Positions 35,601-43,348 are shown, counted from the first letter of the stretch. The stretch is DNA of 64,000 nucleotides from an uncultured Clostridia bacterium (GCA_934777435.1 CAKVNK010000001.1:518522-582521), one strand, 5' to 3'. The notes: generated from the letters alone by a model not told the origin. Translations and numbers: made by a program.

Positions 35601-35976
35601 TAACTGTAAAACTGTTGGTTCTGAAAACTGCCTGATTGTCAGCAACAACTGATTCCTCAATTATACGGGCAACTGGTGTACTTGAACCAACTTCACTGAA
35701 CATAACACGCCAACCAACGACATAAAAGCCATCATGTGCTTGTGCTGAAATTGGTTCAATGTTTGTTTCGCCAAGCAGATACTCGTTGTAGCCAGATGCT
35801 ATGCCTGCTTCAATGTTTGATTCATAAGGTGCGTTATCATCAATTAAAAAATATGCTTGCTTGCTGTTTTCCACAGACGCAGCGGACACTGCAACCATAT
35901 TTTTAGGCAAGCAAACACATAGCGACAACACTGCCACCACTAAACTAAATAAAAACCCAAATGCTTTCTTTTTCAT
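29623..35976 (-). CDS. Giant membrane-anchored surface protein
   Basis: 2117 residues. Signal peptide (AFGFLFSLVVAVLSLCVCLP ending at VSA-A), an enormous beta-rich extracellular region of diverged modules containing many short Tyr/Asn/Thr-rich strands, a YDG/MBG-type segment at about 1710-1925 (ITLDGVKVYDKVFDGTDKAE), and a C-terminal transmembrane helix (WQLILIISLAVLLLAVIIIV) followed by RKRKKERYSLNEKI. It has no LPxTG motif, so it is anchored by the membrane helix. GGAGAG precedes the ATG at 35976, overlapping the trxB stop (TAATG). It is probably an adhesin or surface-layer protein. Confidence 0.85.
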   Translation of the reverse strand: MKKKAFGFLFSLVVAVLSLCVCLPKNMVAVSAASVENSKQAYFLIDDNAPYESNIEAGIASGYNEYLLGETNIEPISAQAHDGFYVVGWRVMFSEVGSSTPVARIIEESVVADNQAVFRTNSFTVTYQAESGNFDVNYTINFEDLDGDGKAEKSTITTSQIVENVVIDPVFDYIYTNVEITNFMPLTDLTSYNRITVSGTTEFLYKERTSLADATKFSDAILLKEGKYYYFGDVYSADGTEFYTKNARSPKVDDGKTTQKVDVNVGRFRLGEEIALSVAVNTQDDLTTGINIDLQTVTLTYTDLSGATIEEDLKNQGDSAYTVNKDALLRTKQINFNFASPNNQNLNLLLTPTYHNLYIATIVPQISGVEAGDSDSYILDALSIPTNNYFSKINNYSYFVKNPVQTGIEGFKLTANKIIQHLGYNYYQFDSLSTSLDSATVNGNNLKVGGEINQNFEITVNYLPILYKVDFKFAVLDQAKNLIKPLTGAFNVENDLYLERGKSSGTISKTASIINVGYTFVGFVNEENTTNLVINDGIIVGSTTTISIDELRPANKTIYMLFVETEYSLRFNNINNINLNDGLNTVYPISAINMSVLRADNTISSSLQGLSGATAQATFDRTIKLGDVITVTANVNRGFILLGFGYDASTRTFDGNSFEIELTQEFLATYDNANTVYIDMFDFEEFAIYTFTYTLNGAPDSTGQNALMADISVEYNGVTYNKSNTTDSIIYGESGTDKAQIILTNVKLYDRIKLISTAKSVNNDGNAPYFLFTNFIRNSTVFPLTSTDIPNSKAMVYTVLENNTEVFVVYSMPGLRLALSIDDSSALDLADSLAQGTTYLVDSENNTINFDAITLMANQELNPSKQYKLYLSNNFRFGYELKGYKFNGNLTKSTEYVFSFTTLSTTELHTIEIVTNAIHYQLNLYYANSVEETPTLIESLTIAVSNLHIKFETPEGYYVAQVYFKNLLGMHRYQNNDDHQAECDNSYAYSIYSYNFTVEELNELIINYSTTQSNVVTLNMLFIYQLHSYEINVKYGLVNSKGIFDQRVQFPNITGTADGEKIYYVDESDARRFFNIPYGTQVILTAEANFEEGISPYDWVYNKLPGLSSNRSQFMVAKITSSQNVEYQLNYNSYTIKIEKVGNSQQPTVTILAPLSDETFDKISKFDRLSIQMNADRNNGWRFANMYYYKTVYAPYVYDAETFDSTTLYLLVNGEYVLNTEEYNEANTYYEKQRVQVDFSAFKPYIYNATTWADDCKALFIMQGSEYKRNVSTEYDETQEYYTYSNTTYYDNEFNISNYLPEVDANGVYSITFYCVYDYIDISFELATNLVGSGSLERGDLSISKDDYANISFSKISKSNIETVLEATPSVTISDNVVKISIQLKTVLIDGNEVSLASGIALRQVFICDAVLGQLTPIDKGNGLYVVEFSIASMLEHNCISQNDNFVLHLTYQVTNKQMILTTNLKAEDFYMSKTGETIFSMGVDENRYGFGSNSSSSNGSTKLSLTGNDSIQFLSKVYMSYMFVSPYAANYNQYFSITGLNIYNLNTVTDDFGYTTYTQGDLIKAFTTDELSRYGITNLSLSGQGFDYRFLTNLYVELVVEPIITINAENNRFTFAFSCDAQGNGIEQKLTVGQNSTFNIEMAPMLDQYDVVSYHKNIIQNGVTIGYSTENTSPIDAGTYLVKIGFAGLGDWAWLSNLSYAKDVFLTIVPKEIELKVNTETFSRKQVYEKVYEGKNKYMFANATDLLNYVYITDGNRTYPYTEANDNLRLNLAIIEAKISYTNNDTQVYSGIATINGKLHNIHLTGLEILNTNFKLKADNLLFENAMKINPKEITLDGVKVYDKVFDGTDKAEYQLDAQIQWLGVLAGDAVDEPNSEDLSLKFAKDANGQVKIGYNINIVIDASRVLKGEDADNYTIKVNGTTANIYPYSISTNIEGFGKIEVRNDKGLIDIINGTKHELANLIPIGAELKIEVVRVDTPEYVAMYPNISRYLNRNHNFVVGYKISFETNNITTGLNNNLTLVLPTVARLTNALMLTNNGSVQLDYTAEEDSLIVDLSQTNYAPYAFALVQQRVLLKPWQLILIISLAVLLLAVIIIVFIIVRKRKKERYSLNEKI

Positions 35977-36869
35977 TACTCTCCAACACAACTATTGCCG
36001 GCCATTGCCCCGTCTGCCGCCGCTGTGATTATCTGTTTAAATTTTTTGCTTATTATATCCCCACAAGCATACAAATATTTTACACTTGTTTGCTTGTTTT
36101 CGTCAACTAAAACATAGCCAAATTTATCCTTTTTGATATTAATATCAACAAACGATAAATCTGGTTCATAACCAACCGCCACAAATAAACCAGCAATTTC
36201 AAGTTTTTTGGTTGTTTTGTTTTGATTTATCACCACTGTTTGCAACTGATTTTCACCTTGCAATTCTTTAACTGTTGTGTTTGTGATAATCTCCACATTT
36301 TTAAGTGATTTCACTTTTTCAAAATCTAATTTGTTTGCGGTAAAAACTTCTCTGCGGTGAATTAAATACACTTTTTTTGCAAGGCGTGAAAGATAAAGAC
36401 AATCGCCAATAGCAGTGTTACCACCACCAATAACTGCAACTGTTTTATTTTTGAAAAATGCACCATCACAACTGGCACAATAACTTACACCACGTCCAAT
36501 ATAATTTTGTTCAGATTCAATGCCTAAATTTCTAACCTTTGCACCACACGCCAAAATAACTTTTTTTGCAGTGTAATTATTATGCTTTGTTTTAATTAAA
36601 AACCCAGTTTTGGTTTGGCTTAACTTTTGCACAGTTTCATATTCAATTTGCACACCGCAATTTGTTGCATCTTCTGCCATTTTTTGTCCTAAATCAAAAC
36701 CAGAAATTTTGCCCATACCAGGATAGTTGGATATTTCAACAGCGATAGACGCTTGCCCACCAACACCCAACTTTTCAATACACAAAGTTTTAAGCCCGGC
36801 ACGTGCAGTAAAAATACCAGCAGAAAGCCCTGCCGGACCAGCACCTATAATAATCACATCGTATTTCAT
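35976..36869 (-). CDS. trxB: Thioredoxin reductase
   Basis: 297-residue FAD/NADPH enzyme that reduces thioredoxin. FAD site GAGPAGLSAG (residues 9-18), redox CASC in YCASCDGAFF (about 130), NADPH site IGGGNTAIGDCLYLS, and C-terminal FAD contact YACGDIISK are all present. The ATG at 36869 has no ribosome site; TTGGAA-17-TACAAT ends 6 bases before it. The stop overlaps the start of the giant surface protein gene, an odd partner for a cytoplasmic reductase. The protein is slightly short but complete. Confidence 0.95.
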   Translation of the reverse strand: MKYDVIIIGAGPAGLSAGIFTARAGLKTLCIEKLGVGGQASIAVEISNYPGMGKISGFDLGQKMAEDATNCGVQIEYETVQKLSQTKTGFLIKTKHNNYTAKKVILACGAKVRNLGIESEQNYIGRGVSYCASCDGAFFKNKTVAVIGGGNTAIGDCLYLSRLAKKVYLIHRREVFTANKLDFEKVKSLKNVEIITNTTVKELQGENQLQTVVINQNKTTKKLEIAGLFVAVGYEPDLSFVDINIKKDKFGYVLVDENKQTSVKYLYACGDIISKKFKQIITAAADGAMAGNSCVGE

Positions 36870-36875
36870 ACTTTT

Positions 36876-36904
36876 ATTGTACCCAAATAATCAAAAATTT
36901 CCAA
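36876..36904 (-). promoter_or_regulatory. Promoter predicting a leaderless trxB mRNA
   Basis: Minus strand TTGGAA (36899-36904), 17-base spacer, TACAAT (36876-36881), 6 bases, ATG. No Shine-Dalgarno. Confidence 0.55.
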
Positions 36905-37395
36905 ATAATTTTAAATATTTTTATATTTAAAGCAATCAAAAGTTATAAGCAAAATCTAAAAGTTAAACAATCAGTAAAAATTTAAAAACACAAGTTTTAT
37001 CTTCTACAACCAACTCACCTACTCACCAAAACCTTTAACAAAAATCTTTGATTGATAAAACCAAAAAGCCAAGCAAAAGCAAAAAATTTTCTGTTGTTAT
37101 TCATTACAAAAAATGAAAAAATTTAAACAAAAATCAACACTAAAACAATCGCAAAATTAATTGTAAAATTAATCACAAAATTGTTAAAAAATCATAAAAA
37201 AATATAACAATAAACTTATGAAAATCACGCTAAAAGTACCATAAAACCACACCTGTTATTGCCAGTTTTTAGCATAAAACACTTTTGCTTTTATATAAAT
37301 TTAGTGCCACAAAAATGGTAAATTACAATAGATAAACACAACATATTGTACTGTAAGTTATTGCTTCGCCAAATGCCAATTAATTGCATAAAATA
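36905..37395. other. Gene-free region between trxB and ferredoxin genes
   Basis: About 490 AT-rich bases. No open frame with a ribosome site on either strand, no tRNA-like fold and no terminator-grade hairpin were seen. Confidence 0.55.
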
Positions 37396-37424
37396 TTGAC
37401 ATTTTTGTTGAATTATGTTAGAAT
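37396..37424 (+). promoter_or_regulatory. Ferredoxin gene promoter
   Basis: TTGACA (37396-37401), 17-base spacer, TAGAAT (37419-37424). The predicted leader is about 90 bases. Confidence 0.8.
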
Positions 37425-37519
37425 AAAATAAGCAATTTGAATTGGTGTTTAACAAGTTGCTTTCAAGCCAAGAAAAGGCAAAAAAATTTAGATTTGCATA
37501 TATATTAAAGGAGAAAATT

Positions 37520-37702
37520 ATGGTTGACAAATCAAAGTGCATTTCCTGTGGTGCGTGCATTTCAATATGCCCTGTTAACGCAATCAAATTTGTTGATGGC
37601 AAGGCAGAAATTAACCCAAAGAAATGTATTAAATGTGGCAGTTGTGAACAATTTTGCCCAGTGTCCGCAATAAAAATCAATAGAGAAGAAGATAAAAAAT
37701 AA
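37520..37702 (+). CDS. 2[4Fe-4S] ferredoxin
   Basis: 60 residues, two cluster motifs: CISCGACISICPVNAI (residues 7-22) and CIKCGSCEQFCPVSAI. Small clostridial-type ferredoxins carry electrons between oxidoreductases in anaerobes. AAAGGAG precedes the ATG at 37520; the longer frame from 37442 would read through the leader and is rejected. It stands alone with its own promoter and terminator. Confidence 0.95.
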   Translation: MVDKSKCISCGACISICPVNAIKFVDGKAEINPKKCIKCGSCEQFCPVSAIKINREEDKK

Positions 37703-37726
37703 TTTTAATACGCTGAAAAGCAAAAC

Positions 37727-37757
37727 AAAAAAGGCCTAAAATTTAGGTCTTTTTTTA
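37727..37757. terminator. Terminator between ferredoxin gene and recN
   Basis: AAGGCCTAAA / TTTAGGTCTT stem (one G-U pair) with T-runs on both strands; fits the convergent ferredoxin (plus) and recN (minus) genes. Confidence 0.85.
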
Positions 37758-37892
37758 TGCTTGTTTTTTTAGCCTGTAACGCTTTTGGCAATTTAAAACT
37801 ATACAACAAGAGAGTTAAATTGTTTACAAAATTGAGCAATAAAGGAACTGCTTGTATACTAAAAATCAAAACATTAACAATATAAATCTTAA

Positions 37893-39584
37893 TTATTTAG
37901 TTAAATTTTGTTTGTATACATTGCATTTATTTTTAAGTTCTTCAGCCACTGCATTGTTTGATTGATTTGCAACACCCATAAGCCTTGCAATTTCCGCATA
38001 CAAAGTTTCACCTGAAAGCAAAGTTGTTTGTGTTTTTGTTGTGTTGTTTGCCGAGTGTTTTTCAACTTTAAGGTTGTGGTCTGCCATTGCACAAATTTGT
38101 GGCAAGTGAGAAACGGCAATTATTTGTTTAACTTGTGCCAATCTTGCCATATATTCCGCAACCACCATTGCAATGTTGCCACTTAAACCGCTATCAATTT
38201 CATCAAACACAACTGTTTGAATATCGTCAACTTCACTAACAACAATTTTATACGCCAACATAACACGGCTCATTTCACCGCCAGACACAACTTTGTTAAG
38301 TTCTTTTGGCTCAAACCCCAAGTTTGAACTGAACATAAAGTCTACCCTATCCGCACCAGTTGAACTATAATCTTCTGGTATACGGTCAAATTTAATATCC
38401 AAACGTGCATTTGGCATACCAAGTGAGTGCAATTCGTCTTCCATTTTTTTGCACAAAACTTTGGCAGTTTTTTTACGTAAATCTGAAAGTTTTTCTTGTT
38501 CCAACAACAAACTATCCACAATTTTTGCACGTTGAGTTGTTAATTTTTCATATAATTCTGCACTATTTGTTAAATTGAAAAGTGAATCTTCTGTTTTTTG
38601 CAGATATTCTATCATATTTTCATAATTGCCACCGTATTTACGGAACAATGATTTAATATAATCTAACCTGCTATCAATATAATCAAAACGCTCTTGGTCA
38701 AAGATGTTGTTATCCTTAATTTCTTGCACGGTTTCGTTTATATCTTCCAACTCTAACGCAATGCTCTTTACCCTTTCAGCAAGGGAAAAATATTTTTCAC
38801 CAAAGTCGTTTAAAGACGCAAGCAACTTTTCACCTTGATTTAATGAATCGATTGCTGTGTTTGCATAGCCGTTACGATTGCATACAGACAAAAACTCGCC
38901 CAAATTATCGTTGATTTTTTCAAACTGTTGCATTGCTTTCTTTTCTTCTGATAGTTCTTCAAATTCAGTTGGTTGAATTTTTGCTTGGTTGATTTCATTA
39001 ATCTGATAAGTGTATAAATCAATCAGGTTTTGTTTTTCTTGTTCATTGCCACCAAGTGCTTTGATTTGTGAAGCTATGCTATGGATTTGTTCAATGTAAG
39101 CATTAATTTTTATCAAATGCTGGTCAGCAGTTTTGCTGAATAAATCAATAATTTTTAACTGATAATCATTATCCAAAATTGCCAAATGTTCACTTTGTCC
39201 ATGCACATCAACCAATTTTAAACATATTTTTTTAACCACTGCCACTGGCACAAGTTCGCCATTAATTTTGCAAATGTTTTTACCATTGATGTCAAGTTCA
39301 CGTGACAAAAACATTTCTTGTTCACACTCTATGCCAAGTTCGTCTTTAATATAATTTATATGTGAGGGTTTTAAATCAGTGAAAATGGCTTCCACTTTCA
39401 TTTTGGTTTGACCAGTGCGGATAAGTGATTTATCACTACGGCCACCAAAAACAAAACTCAATGCATCAAGTATGATGCTTTTACCCGCACCAGTTTCACC
39501 ACTGATAACATTGAGTTTTTTATCAAAATTTAGTGTTACATTGTCTGCCAATGCAACGTTTTGTATATTTAAAGTTTGTAACAT
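37893..39584 (-). CDS. recN: DNA repair protein RecN
   Basis: 563-residue SMC-like ATPase acting early at double-strand breaks. It has Walker A GETGAGKSII (about 33-42), a long coiled coil, ABC signature VVSGGEMSRVMLA and Walker B VVFDEIDSGLSG. The ATG at 39584 (MLQTLNIQN) is the family start. No Shine-Dalgarno is present; TATAAT at 39601-39606 would give a leader of only about 10 bases. It follows recA by 127 bases, in which a copy of its own first codons occurs (39664-39684). Confidence 0.96.
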   Translation of the reverse strand: MLQTLNIQNVALADNVTLNFDKKLNVISGETGAGKSIILDALSFVFGGRSDKSLIRTGQTKMKVEAIFTDLKPSHINYIKDELGIECEQEMFLSRELDINGKNICKINGELVPVAVVKKICLKLVDVHGQSEHLAILDNDYQLKIIDLFSKTADQHLIKINAYIEQIHSIASQIKALGGNEQEKQNLIDLYTYQINEINQAKIQPTEFEELSEEKKAMQQFEKINDNLGEFLSVCNRNGYANTAIDSLNQGEKLLASLNDFGEKYFSLAERVKSIALELEDINETVQEIKDNNIFDQERFDYIDSRLDYIKSLFRKYGGNYENMIEYLQKTEDSLFNLTNSAELYEKLTTQRAKIVDSLLLEQEKLSDLRKKTAKVLCKKMEDELHSLGMPNARLDIKFDRIPEDYSSTGADRVDFMFSSNLGFEPKELNKVVSGGEMSRVMLAYKIVVSEVDDIQTVVFDEIDSGLSGNIAMVVAEYMARLAQVKQIIAVSHLPQICAMADHNLKVEKHSANNTTKTQTTLLSGETLYAEIARLMGVANQSNNAVAEELKNKCNVYKQNLTK

Positions 39585-39684
39585 AGGCAATATTTTTTGA
39601 ATTATATGTTAACTTTAAATTTACAATTTATCACATTACATCAGTTTTGGGATAAATTATATTTTTAAAGTTTGTAACATAGGC
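39568..39684 (-). repeat. 21-bp direct repeat of the recN start region
   Basis: The 21 bases at 39568-39588, which contain the recN ATG and the next codons, recur exactly at 39664-39684 between recA and recN, 96 bp apart. The second copy reads ATG TTA CAA ACT TTA AAA ATA TAA, a 7-codon frame (MLQTLKI) that mimics the RecN N-terminus. Confidence 0.85.
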
Positions 39685-39710
39685 TAATTTGTTTTGTTGT
39701 GATTATTGTG

Positions 39711-40703
39711 TTATTTATTTGAAAGTTTTTCACGCACCAAAGCGTTGATTTCGTCAGCCAATTCAGGGTGTGATGAAAGGTATGCTTTAACATTTTCTTT
39801 ACCTTGACCAATCTTATCGCCATTATAACTGAACCAACTGCCAGATTTTTCAATAACATCTGTTTCAATAGCAGCATCAATCAAGCAACCAAGGATTGAG
39901 ATACCTTCGCCATACATAATATCAAATTCAGCAGACTTAAATGGTGGAGCAACTTTGTTTTTAACAACTTTAACACGTGTGCGTGAACCAACCACATCTT
40001 GACCATTTTTGATTGTGTCAACTTTTCTAACGTCCAAACGAACAGAAGAATAAAATTTAAGTGCCTTACCACCTGGGGTTGTTTCAGGGTTGCCAAACAT
40101 AACGCCAACTTTTTCACGAAGTTGGTTAATGAAAATAACCAAAGTTTTGCTTTTTGATGTTACGCCTGTAAGTTTGCGGAGTGCTTGACTCATAAGGCGG
40201 GCTTGCAAACCGATAAAACTATCACCCATTTCACCATCGATTTCTGCCTTTGGTGTGAGTGCTGCAACCGAGTCAATAACCACAATATCAACACCGCCAC
40301 TACGAACAAGTTGTTCTGTGATTTCAAGGGCTTGTTCACCTGTGTCTGGTTGAGAAACATACATTGAACCGATATCAACGCCAAGTTTTGAAGCATAAAT
40401 AGGGTCAAGTGCGTGTTCAGCATCAATAAATGCCGCTGTGCCACCCATACGTTGTGCTTCTGCAATCACGTGCAAAGCAACAGTGGTTTTACCACTACTT
40501 TCTGGACCATATATTTCAATAATTCTGCCCCTTGGCAAACCACCAACACCAAGTGCCATATCAAGTGGCAAACAACCGGTTGGGATAACTTCAATGCCGT
40601 CACCATAATTGGTTTCGTCCATTTTGATAATTGAGCCTTTACCATATTGTTTTTCAATTTGTGCAATGGCTGCTTCTAATGATTTTTTCCTATCGTCTGT
40701 CAT
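39711..40703 (-). CDS. recA: Recombinase RecA
   Basis: 330-residue strand-exchange ATPase and coprotease. Walker A GPESSGKT (66-73), Walker [10 protein letters not shown], loop L1 region [19 protein letters not shown], loop L2 region [19 protein letters not shown] and the C-terminal [18 protein letters not shown] are present; no intein. AAGGAG precedes the ATG. The short C-terminus is only weakly acidic. No obvious LexA/SOS box was recognised in the 90-base gap upstream. Confidence 0.98.
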   Translation of the reverse strand: MTDDRKKSLEAAIAQIEKQYGKGSIIKMDETNYGDGIEVIPTGCLPLDMALGVGGLPRGRIIEIYGPESSGKTTVALHVIAEAQRMGGTAAFIDAEHALDPIYASKLGVDIGSMYVSQPDTGEQALEITEQLVRSGGVDIVVIDSVAALTPKAEIDGEMGDSFIGLQARLMSQALRKLTGVTSKSKTLVIFINQLREKVGVMFGNPETTPGGKALKFYSSVRLDVRKVDTIKNGQDVVGSRTRVKVVKNKVAPPFKSAEFDIMYGEGISILGCLIDAAIETDVIEKSGSWFSYNGDKIGQGKENVKAYLSSHPELADEINALVREKLSNK

Positions 40704-40795
40704 AATATCTCCTTAAATTATTGATAATTCAAAATGCACTGTGATTACATTTTGCAATTTTCAAACATTAAATTATAAAACGTAAAATTAAATGA

Positions 40796-41023
40796 TTATT
40801 TATTATTTTGTTCTTCATGGGTTCTTGCGTTAAGTTTTGTAACAGTGTCACTAATAATACCGATTAATGCACAAACAAATCCACCAACCACAATGATAAT
40901 CCATGTTGGGTGCCAAATGTTTTTAACAACACCTATCAACAAATATACCAACGTGCAAACCAACATAAGTGTGCCACAAACAGCATCTAAAATGATTGCA
41001 AGTTTTGATTTTTCGGTTTTCAT
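40796..41023 (-). CDS. Small two-helix membrane protein
   Basis: 75 residues: two hydrophobic helices (LAIILDAVCGTLMLVCTLVY and WIIIVVGGFVCALIGIISD) with charged ends. GGAGG precedes the ATG at 41023, which is chosen over the upstream 41089 start. It lies between pgsA and recA and is likely co-transcribed with them. Function unknown. Confidence 0.7.
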   Translation of the reverse strand: MKTEKSKLAIILDAVCGTLMLVCTLVYLLIGVVKNIWHPTWIIIVVGGFVCALIGIISDTVTKLNARTHEEQNNK

Positions 41024-41103
41024 AAATCCTCCAAAATATAAAATAAGTATAATGCTAAAAAAACAATTTGTCAAACATTTGTTCGACAAATTTGTTGTTT
41101 ATA

Positions 41104-41718
41104 TTATTTATTTTCAGTTTTATTTTCTTTCTTTTCATCTTTAAAGCAAGCACGATTTTTAACTAAATAGTGAATACCAGACATAACTGTAAGCAATGTT
41201 GCAACACCGATTAAAACATAACTGATGATTGCAAACACTAAAATAACAGTTGCACTTGCAAAGCCACAAACATTGAGATATGCAACAAGCATACTCATTG
41301 GCAAAGCAACCATTTGAACAACAGTTTTAATCTTGCCCCACATATCAGCAGCCAGAACAATGCCTTTTGTTGCAGCAATTTGTCTGAGTGCACTAACAGT
41401 GTATTCACGTGCAATGATGATTGCAACAACAATCACACCCCAAGGTGCTGGAATTGTGCCGTCTGCCATAATAAGCAAGAAAGCAGTTGCAGTAAGCAAT
41501 TTATCTGCAATAGGGTCTAAAAACTTGCCAAGATCGGTAACAAGGTTGTATTTACGTGCAATTTTGCCATCAAGCAAATCTGTTAAAGATGCTAAAATAA
41601 AAATCACAATAGCAACAATTTTGCCGATACCAAAAGGTATAAAATCAGCAAGATAAAAAAACATCATAAAAGGTATCAAAATGATACGCATAAGTGTAAG
41701 TTTATTTGGTAAATTCAC
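41104..41718 (-). CDS. pgsA: CDP-diacylglycerol-glycerol-3-phosphate 3-phosphatidyltransferase
   Basis: 204-residue membrane enzyme making phosphatidylglycerol phosphate, the first committed step to anionic phospholipids. It starts NLPNKLTLMRIILIPFMMFF and carries the CDP-alcohol phosphotransferase motif DLLDGKIARKYNLVTDLGKF followed by LDPIADK, with all conserved Asp, Gly and Arg residues. AAAGGAG lies before the GTG at 41718, so GTG is the start. A pgsA-recA neighbourhood is common in Firmicutes. Confidence 0.96.
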   Translation of the reverse strand: MNLPNKLTLMRIILIPFMMFFYLADFIPFGIGKIVAIVIFILASLTDLLDGKIARKYNLVTDLGKFLDPIADKLLTATAFLLIMADGTIPAPWGVIVVAIIIAREYTVSALRQIAATKGIVLAADMWGKIKTVVQMVALPMSMLVAYLNVCGFASATVILVFAIISYVLIGVATLLTVMSGIHYLVKNRACFKDEKKENKTENK

Positions 41719-41794
41719 AATAATTCTCCTTTTGTAAATCAATTCAATTTAATGTATTTTTAAAATTTAAACTTTAACTATTAACTAAATACAA

Positions 41795-42754
41795 TTATTT
41801 TTGTGCTGGCTTTTTATAAAACTTAAATCGATTAAGTTTTTCAATGGCTTGATAATATAACTTGTGCATTTTCTTCCTGTTTACACCAACAACAAGCCTA
41901 ATTTGACTTTTACGGTTTTTTGTCATTGTTGTTTTGCCAGGCATTGTATCAGTGTCAATATCAACATTGACAGCCACCGTTTTAAACAACTTTGGAAAAC
42001 GCAAATTTAACATAGCACATGTATCGTTGGTTGCAATACGTCTATCTTGATAGCCAGGTTCCCAATAACCACTGTACATTTCAGCAATAAATCTGCCAAC
42101 ATCGTTGATTTTGCCAATTTCTTCAACTTCTTGTTCAGTAAAGTTGGCTAAATCACGCCCCATCCTTGAAGGCACAATTGTTACAGGTATACCACTTCTA
42201 AACACAATTTGCATTGCTTCTGGGTCACTTGACGCATTAAATGAAACATAGTGTGTCCACTTGCCTTGATGCTTCCAACCATATGGTGCACAACCTTCAC
42301 AATAAATGTGATTGATTTTGTTAACAACATCTGGGTGGTTTTTAATTAAATATCCAAGGTTTGTGTGTGGGCCAAGTGCAACAATATTGATGTTGCCTTT
42401 GTGTTTGGTTATTAATTCATACATTGCATCAACAGCATACATATCAATAGGCTTTGTTTTTACTGTTTTTGGTGGTTTGTATCCGCCCATACCCTCTGAT
42501 TGATGAATAAATTTTGCATCTTTGCTTTCCCTTAACATTGGCTTATCTGCACCCATAGCAACTGGAATATCCGTACGTTTAAATTTTTCAAGCAAATGCA
42601 AAACGTTGCGTGTTACCGATTTTAAATCAAGATTGCCAGATACGGTTGTTATTAAATCTATATTCAAAGCATCATCATATAAACTTAATGCAATAGCAAC
42701 AGTGTCATCAACGCCGGGGTCTGTATCAACAATACAATGTATTTTTTCTGCCAT
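41795..42754 (-). CDS. Inosine-uridine-preferring nucleoside hydrolase family protein
   Basis: 319 residues. The calcium-binding motif DTDPGVDDTVAIALS (residues 10-24) and ALGPHTNLGYLI are characteristic. Such enzymes cleave the N-glycosidic bond of nucleosides for base salvage. The C-terminal HD motif is ND here (IATNDTCAML): the metal-binding Asp stays, but the His usually acting as acid near the leaving group is Asn. Substrate may therefore differ. CGGAG precedes the ATG. It is first in the run toward pgsA, recA and recN. Confidence 0.85.
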   Translation of the reverse strand: MAEKIHCIVDTDPGVDDTVAIALSLYDDALNIDLITTVSGNLDLKSVTRNVLHLLEKFKRTDIPVAMGADKPMLRESKDAKFIHQSEGMGGYKPPKTVKTKPIDMYAVDAMYELITKHKGNINIVALGPHTNLGYLIKNHPDVVNKINHIYCEGCAPYGWKHQGKWTHYVSFNASSDPEAMQIVFRSGIPVTIVPSRMGRDLANFTEQEVEEIGKINDVGRFIAEMYSGYWEPGYQDRRIATNDTCAMLNLRFPKLFKTVAVNVDIDTDTMPGKTTMTKNRKSQIRLVVGVNRKKMHKLYYQAIEKLNRFKFYKKPAQK

Positions 42755-42950
42755 ATTATTCTCCGTTTGATTATTATACTAAAGTATATAGTATTTTACA
42801 AACGATTTTAACATAAATGCCAATTTTAACTAAAAACAATAAATTTGAGAGTATCAAATAATAAGGACTGACGATTATTTAAGTTCAATTCATGTCAAAA
42901 AACAAATAAAAAATTTTTGATTGTAAAACAAGTAAATTTAAGTTAAAAAC

Positions 42951-42979
42951 TTGACAATAGGTTTATGTTGTGTTACACT
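42951..42979 (+). promoter_or_regulatory. tRNA-Leu promoter
   Basis: TTGACA (42951-42956), 17-base spacer, TACACT (42974-42979), about 38 bases before the mature tRNA. Confidence 0.8.
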
Positions 42980-43017
42980 CTACCTTGTAAATAAGTACTA
43001 TTTACTATCTTAAATAT

Positions 43018-43104
43018 GCGGATATGGCGGAATTGGCAGACGCGCAAGACTAAGGATCTTGTGAAGTAACATTCTTGCAGGTTCAAGTCCTGTTATCCGC
43101 ACCA
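43018..43104 (+). tRNA. tRNA-Leu, anticodon AAG
   Basis: 87 bases including encoded CCA. Acceptor GCGGATA (43018-43024) pairs perfectly with TATCCGC (43094-43100); D-arm GCG/CGC; anticodon stem CAAGA/TCTTG around loop CTAAGGA, giving anticodon AAG at 43052-43054; long variable region (43062-43076) as in class II tRNAs; T-arm GCAGG TTCAAGT CCTGT; discriminator A, as for Leu. A34 needs deamination to inosine to read CUN codons, and CTT is a frequent Leu codon in this window. Confidence 0.95.
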
Positions 43105-43116
43105 TACAGGAATAAT

Positions 43117-43148
43117 CCGAACCACTGTAAAAGTGAGTTCGGTTTTTT
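43117..43148 (+). terminator. tRNA-Leu terminator
   Basis: CCGAAC-CACT / AGTG-A-GTTCGG stem with one bulged A, then T6. Confidence 0.9.
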
Positions 43149-43348
43149 ATATGAAAAAACTTATTGCTAAATTTAACAATTTTTCAACTAACAAAATTAT
43201 AAAAAATATTTTTAAATTTTTTAATTTATTGTTTTTTTACATATCACCCATTTGTTTGAAATTAATGTTTTTTGATGATAATATATTTATGGCAATATTA
43301 ATATATTTGTTTTAAAGAATATTTTTTTGAAAAACGAGTAAAAATAGA
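43149..43348. other. Gap after the tRNA
   Basis: About 200 AT-rich bases. A hydrophobic frame of about 54 codons (from 43151 to 43315) starts right in the terminator T-run and has no ribosome site; it is not called. Confidence 0.5.

Noticed and set aside
43133..43315. Hydrophobic 60-codon frame after the tRNA
   Set aside because: It starts inside the tRNA terminator stem, has no ribosome site, and its composition follows from the AT-rich DNA.
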